Part shown: one piece after another, positions 6,092-6,707 of the stretch
How positions within the stretch are numbered: the stretch's first letter is position 1
Layout of the letters: every line of letters starts with the position of its first letter
Assembly (NCBI GenBank): GCA_947177115.1
Contig: CAMWTG010000153.1
Location: forward strand, 1 to 6,707
Direction of reading: 5' to 3'
DNA from: an uncultured Clostridia bacterium
Lineage (GTDB): Bacteria > Bacillota > Clostridia > Oscillospirales > Oscillospiraceae
DNA: 6,707 bases
The notes under the pieces: generated by a model
The model's database searches: none
What the model saw: only the letters and a program-made list of their open reading frames with translations
What the model was told of the DNA's origin: nothing
Position numbers and translations under genes: made by a program

Positions 6092-6707
6092 CTATCGTGC
6101 CCCCTTGTCCTTGTGCTGTTGGGCGGCGGGCTTCTCCGTCTGCGCTGCTTTCGCCGCCGCAAGCTGGTCCCGGATGGAGGGCTTATGGGTACTCTGTCCG
6201 GGGCGCTCCTGCCCCATCAGCGCCGCCGCCTTTTCCATCAGCATACCGTAGTCGGTAGGCGTCATGGAGCGGCTCCCCATCTTGTTTTCAGCGAGAATCA
6301 TATCCCGTACTTCGTTGATGGAGAAACCAACAACCTCCAGTTCGCCATTTTTCACTTCCGCCATCTTATCGTCAAAGAGGTGGTAGTCCCAATGTCCCGC
6401 GCCGCACTCCACAGTAAGATAAGCCCTCCAGCCGATCTTCCATGCCGCCCGCTCTGCCTCCAGTACCGGCTCCGGGCGGCAGACACCGCCGCCGCGCTCC
6501 AGAATCTCGGCAAACTGGCATATATGGTAGACCTCGCTTCCGATATAGGCGTGGTAATCGTCAATATACTTGCATTTGGCAGAGGACACCCGGTTCGGGT
6601 ACTCCACCTGGACCGTGCCGCCGTCCGGGATGCGGAACTGCTCGTCATAGCCGCTGTTGATGAAGCGGATGTCATCCTTGGGCAGCGTTTCCGGCTCCCA
6701 GATGGAG
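6092..6707 (-). CDS. Accessory protein of conjugative element, C-terminal part (5' end outside window)
   Basis: The frame is open to the right edge. The first full codon starts at 6706, and 204 residues precede the TAG at 6094-6092. It reads SIWEPETLPKDDIRFINSGY at 1-20, then a conserved-looking DEQFRIPDGGTVQVEYP, Y48-I-D-D-Y-H, E58-V-Y-H-I-C-Q-F-A-E and a Gly-rich turn RGGGVCRPEP (71-80). These segments look like one compact alpha/beta domain, then a helix-rich part with SMTPTDYGMLMEKA (147-160). I recall similar modules in large clostridial ICE proteins with DUF/LPD (large polyvalent protein-associated) domains, but cannot name the family. The C-terminal tail K175-P-S-I-R-D-Q-L-A-A-A-K ... 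D-K-G-A-R closely matches that of the next gene. A GTG at 6607 could give a 171-aa protein, but the coding sense continues upstream (PDGGTVQVEYP spans it), so the gene is treated as partial. Confidence 0.8.
   Translation of the reverse strand, partial: SIWEPETLPKDDIRFINSGYDEQFRIPDGGTVQVEYPNRVSSAKCKYIDDYHAYIGSEVYHICQFAEILERGGGVCRPEPVLEAERAAWKIGWRAYLTVECGAGHWDYHLFDDKMAEVKNGELEVVGFSINEVRDMILAENKMGSRSMTPTDYGMLMEKAAALMGQERPGQSTHKPSIRDQLAAAKAAQTEKPAAQQHKDKGAR
6095..6184 (-). repeat. Shared C-terminal tail repeat, copy 1
   Basis: Thirty codons encode K-P-S-I-R-D-Q-L-A-A-A-K, a linker rich in Ala, Lys and Gln, and a final D-K-G-A-R. Similarity to copy 2 is visible in the DNA: both contain the plus-strand string gccgccgcaagctg and a near-identical KPS-R segment, so this is a diverged direct repeat with about 0.8 kb between copies. 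Confidence 0.8.
6100..6106 (-). promoter_or_regulatory. Ribosome binding site inside upstream tail, decides GTG start at 6090
   Basis: AAGGGGG on the minus strand lies within the Lys-Gly-Ala codons of the D-K-G-A-R end of the upstream protein, 9 nt before GTG 6090. It differs from AAGGAGG by one base that still allows G-U pairing with the 16S rRNA tail. It supports the GTG start over TTG 6162. Confidence 0.65.

Noticed and set aside
5275..6162. TTG start at 6162 for the accessory gene
   Set aside because: It would add an Arg-rich leader that is only an out-of-frame reading of the upstream protein's tail. GTG 6090 has a ribosome site and lies right after the upstream stop.
6092..6607. GTG 6607 as the true start of the first gene
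   Set aside because: The same frame stays open and protein-like to the window edge (IWEPETLPKDDIRFINSGY), and the predicted domain spans the GTG, so the gene most likely begins outside the window.
1..6707. tRNA, rRNA, CRISPR arrays, insertion sequences, origin of transfer or attachment sites
   Set aside because: Nothing seen supports any of them. The window is filled by six minus-strand genes, and the only repeats are the coding tails and the LRFE motifs.

Overview
The window is a stretch of an integrative and conjugative element (ICE/conjugative transposon) of the kind common in gut Clostridia (Bacillota). The diagnosis rests on a PrgI-family membrane protein followed by a VirB4/TraE-type conjugation ATPase and a CD1108-type membrane-anchored protein. 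GC content is fairly high by eye (mostly 55-65%), which suits an Oscillospiraceae/Ruminococcaceae-like host better than a low-GC Clostridium. The host cannot be fixed from this window.

All genes lie on the minus strand and are read from right to left as one packed block. (1) 6707-6092: the C-terminal part of an accessory protein that enters from outside the window. (2) 6090-5275: an unrecognised accessory protein of 271 aa, starting at GTG. (3) 5275-4793: PrgI-family protein. (4) 4923-2443: VirB4-like ATPase, starting at TTG inside the prgI-like gene. (5) 2423-1596: helical DUF6674-like accessory protein. (6) 1599-1: N-terminal 533 residues of a CD1108-type protein that leaves the window at the left edge. 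Junctions are 1 nt, TAATG overlap, 131-nt overlap, 19 nt and ATGA overlap. There is no room for internal promoters or terminators, so this is probably one polycistronic, translationally coupled operon. No stretch longer than 20 bases is without a gene. The first 1.6 kb looks empty only if one requires a stop codon inside the window.

Genes 3, 4 and 6 are core parts of the mating-pair/type IV secretion machine: PrgI in the membrane, VirB4 as the energising ATPase, and the CD1108-type protein as the probable wall-remodelling component, whose hydrolase domain would lie beyond the window. Genes 1, 2 and 5 are accessory proteins of unknown function placed between core genes. All three end in a related tail beginning K-P-S-[I/L]-R. 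In genes 1 and 2 the tail ends D-K-G-A-R, and its codons also supply the Shine-Dalgarno sequence of the next gene. This recurring tail is the most interesting signal I see. The conjugation system itself is of a known type. The relaxase, coupling protein, TrbL/VirB6-like protein, integrase and cargo genes are outside the window.
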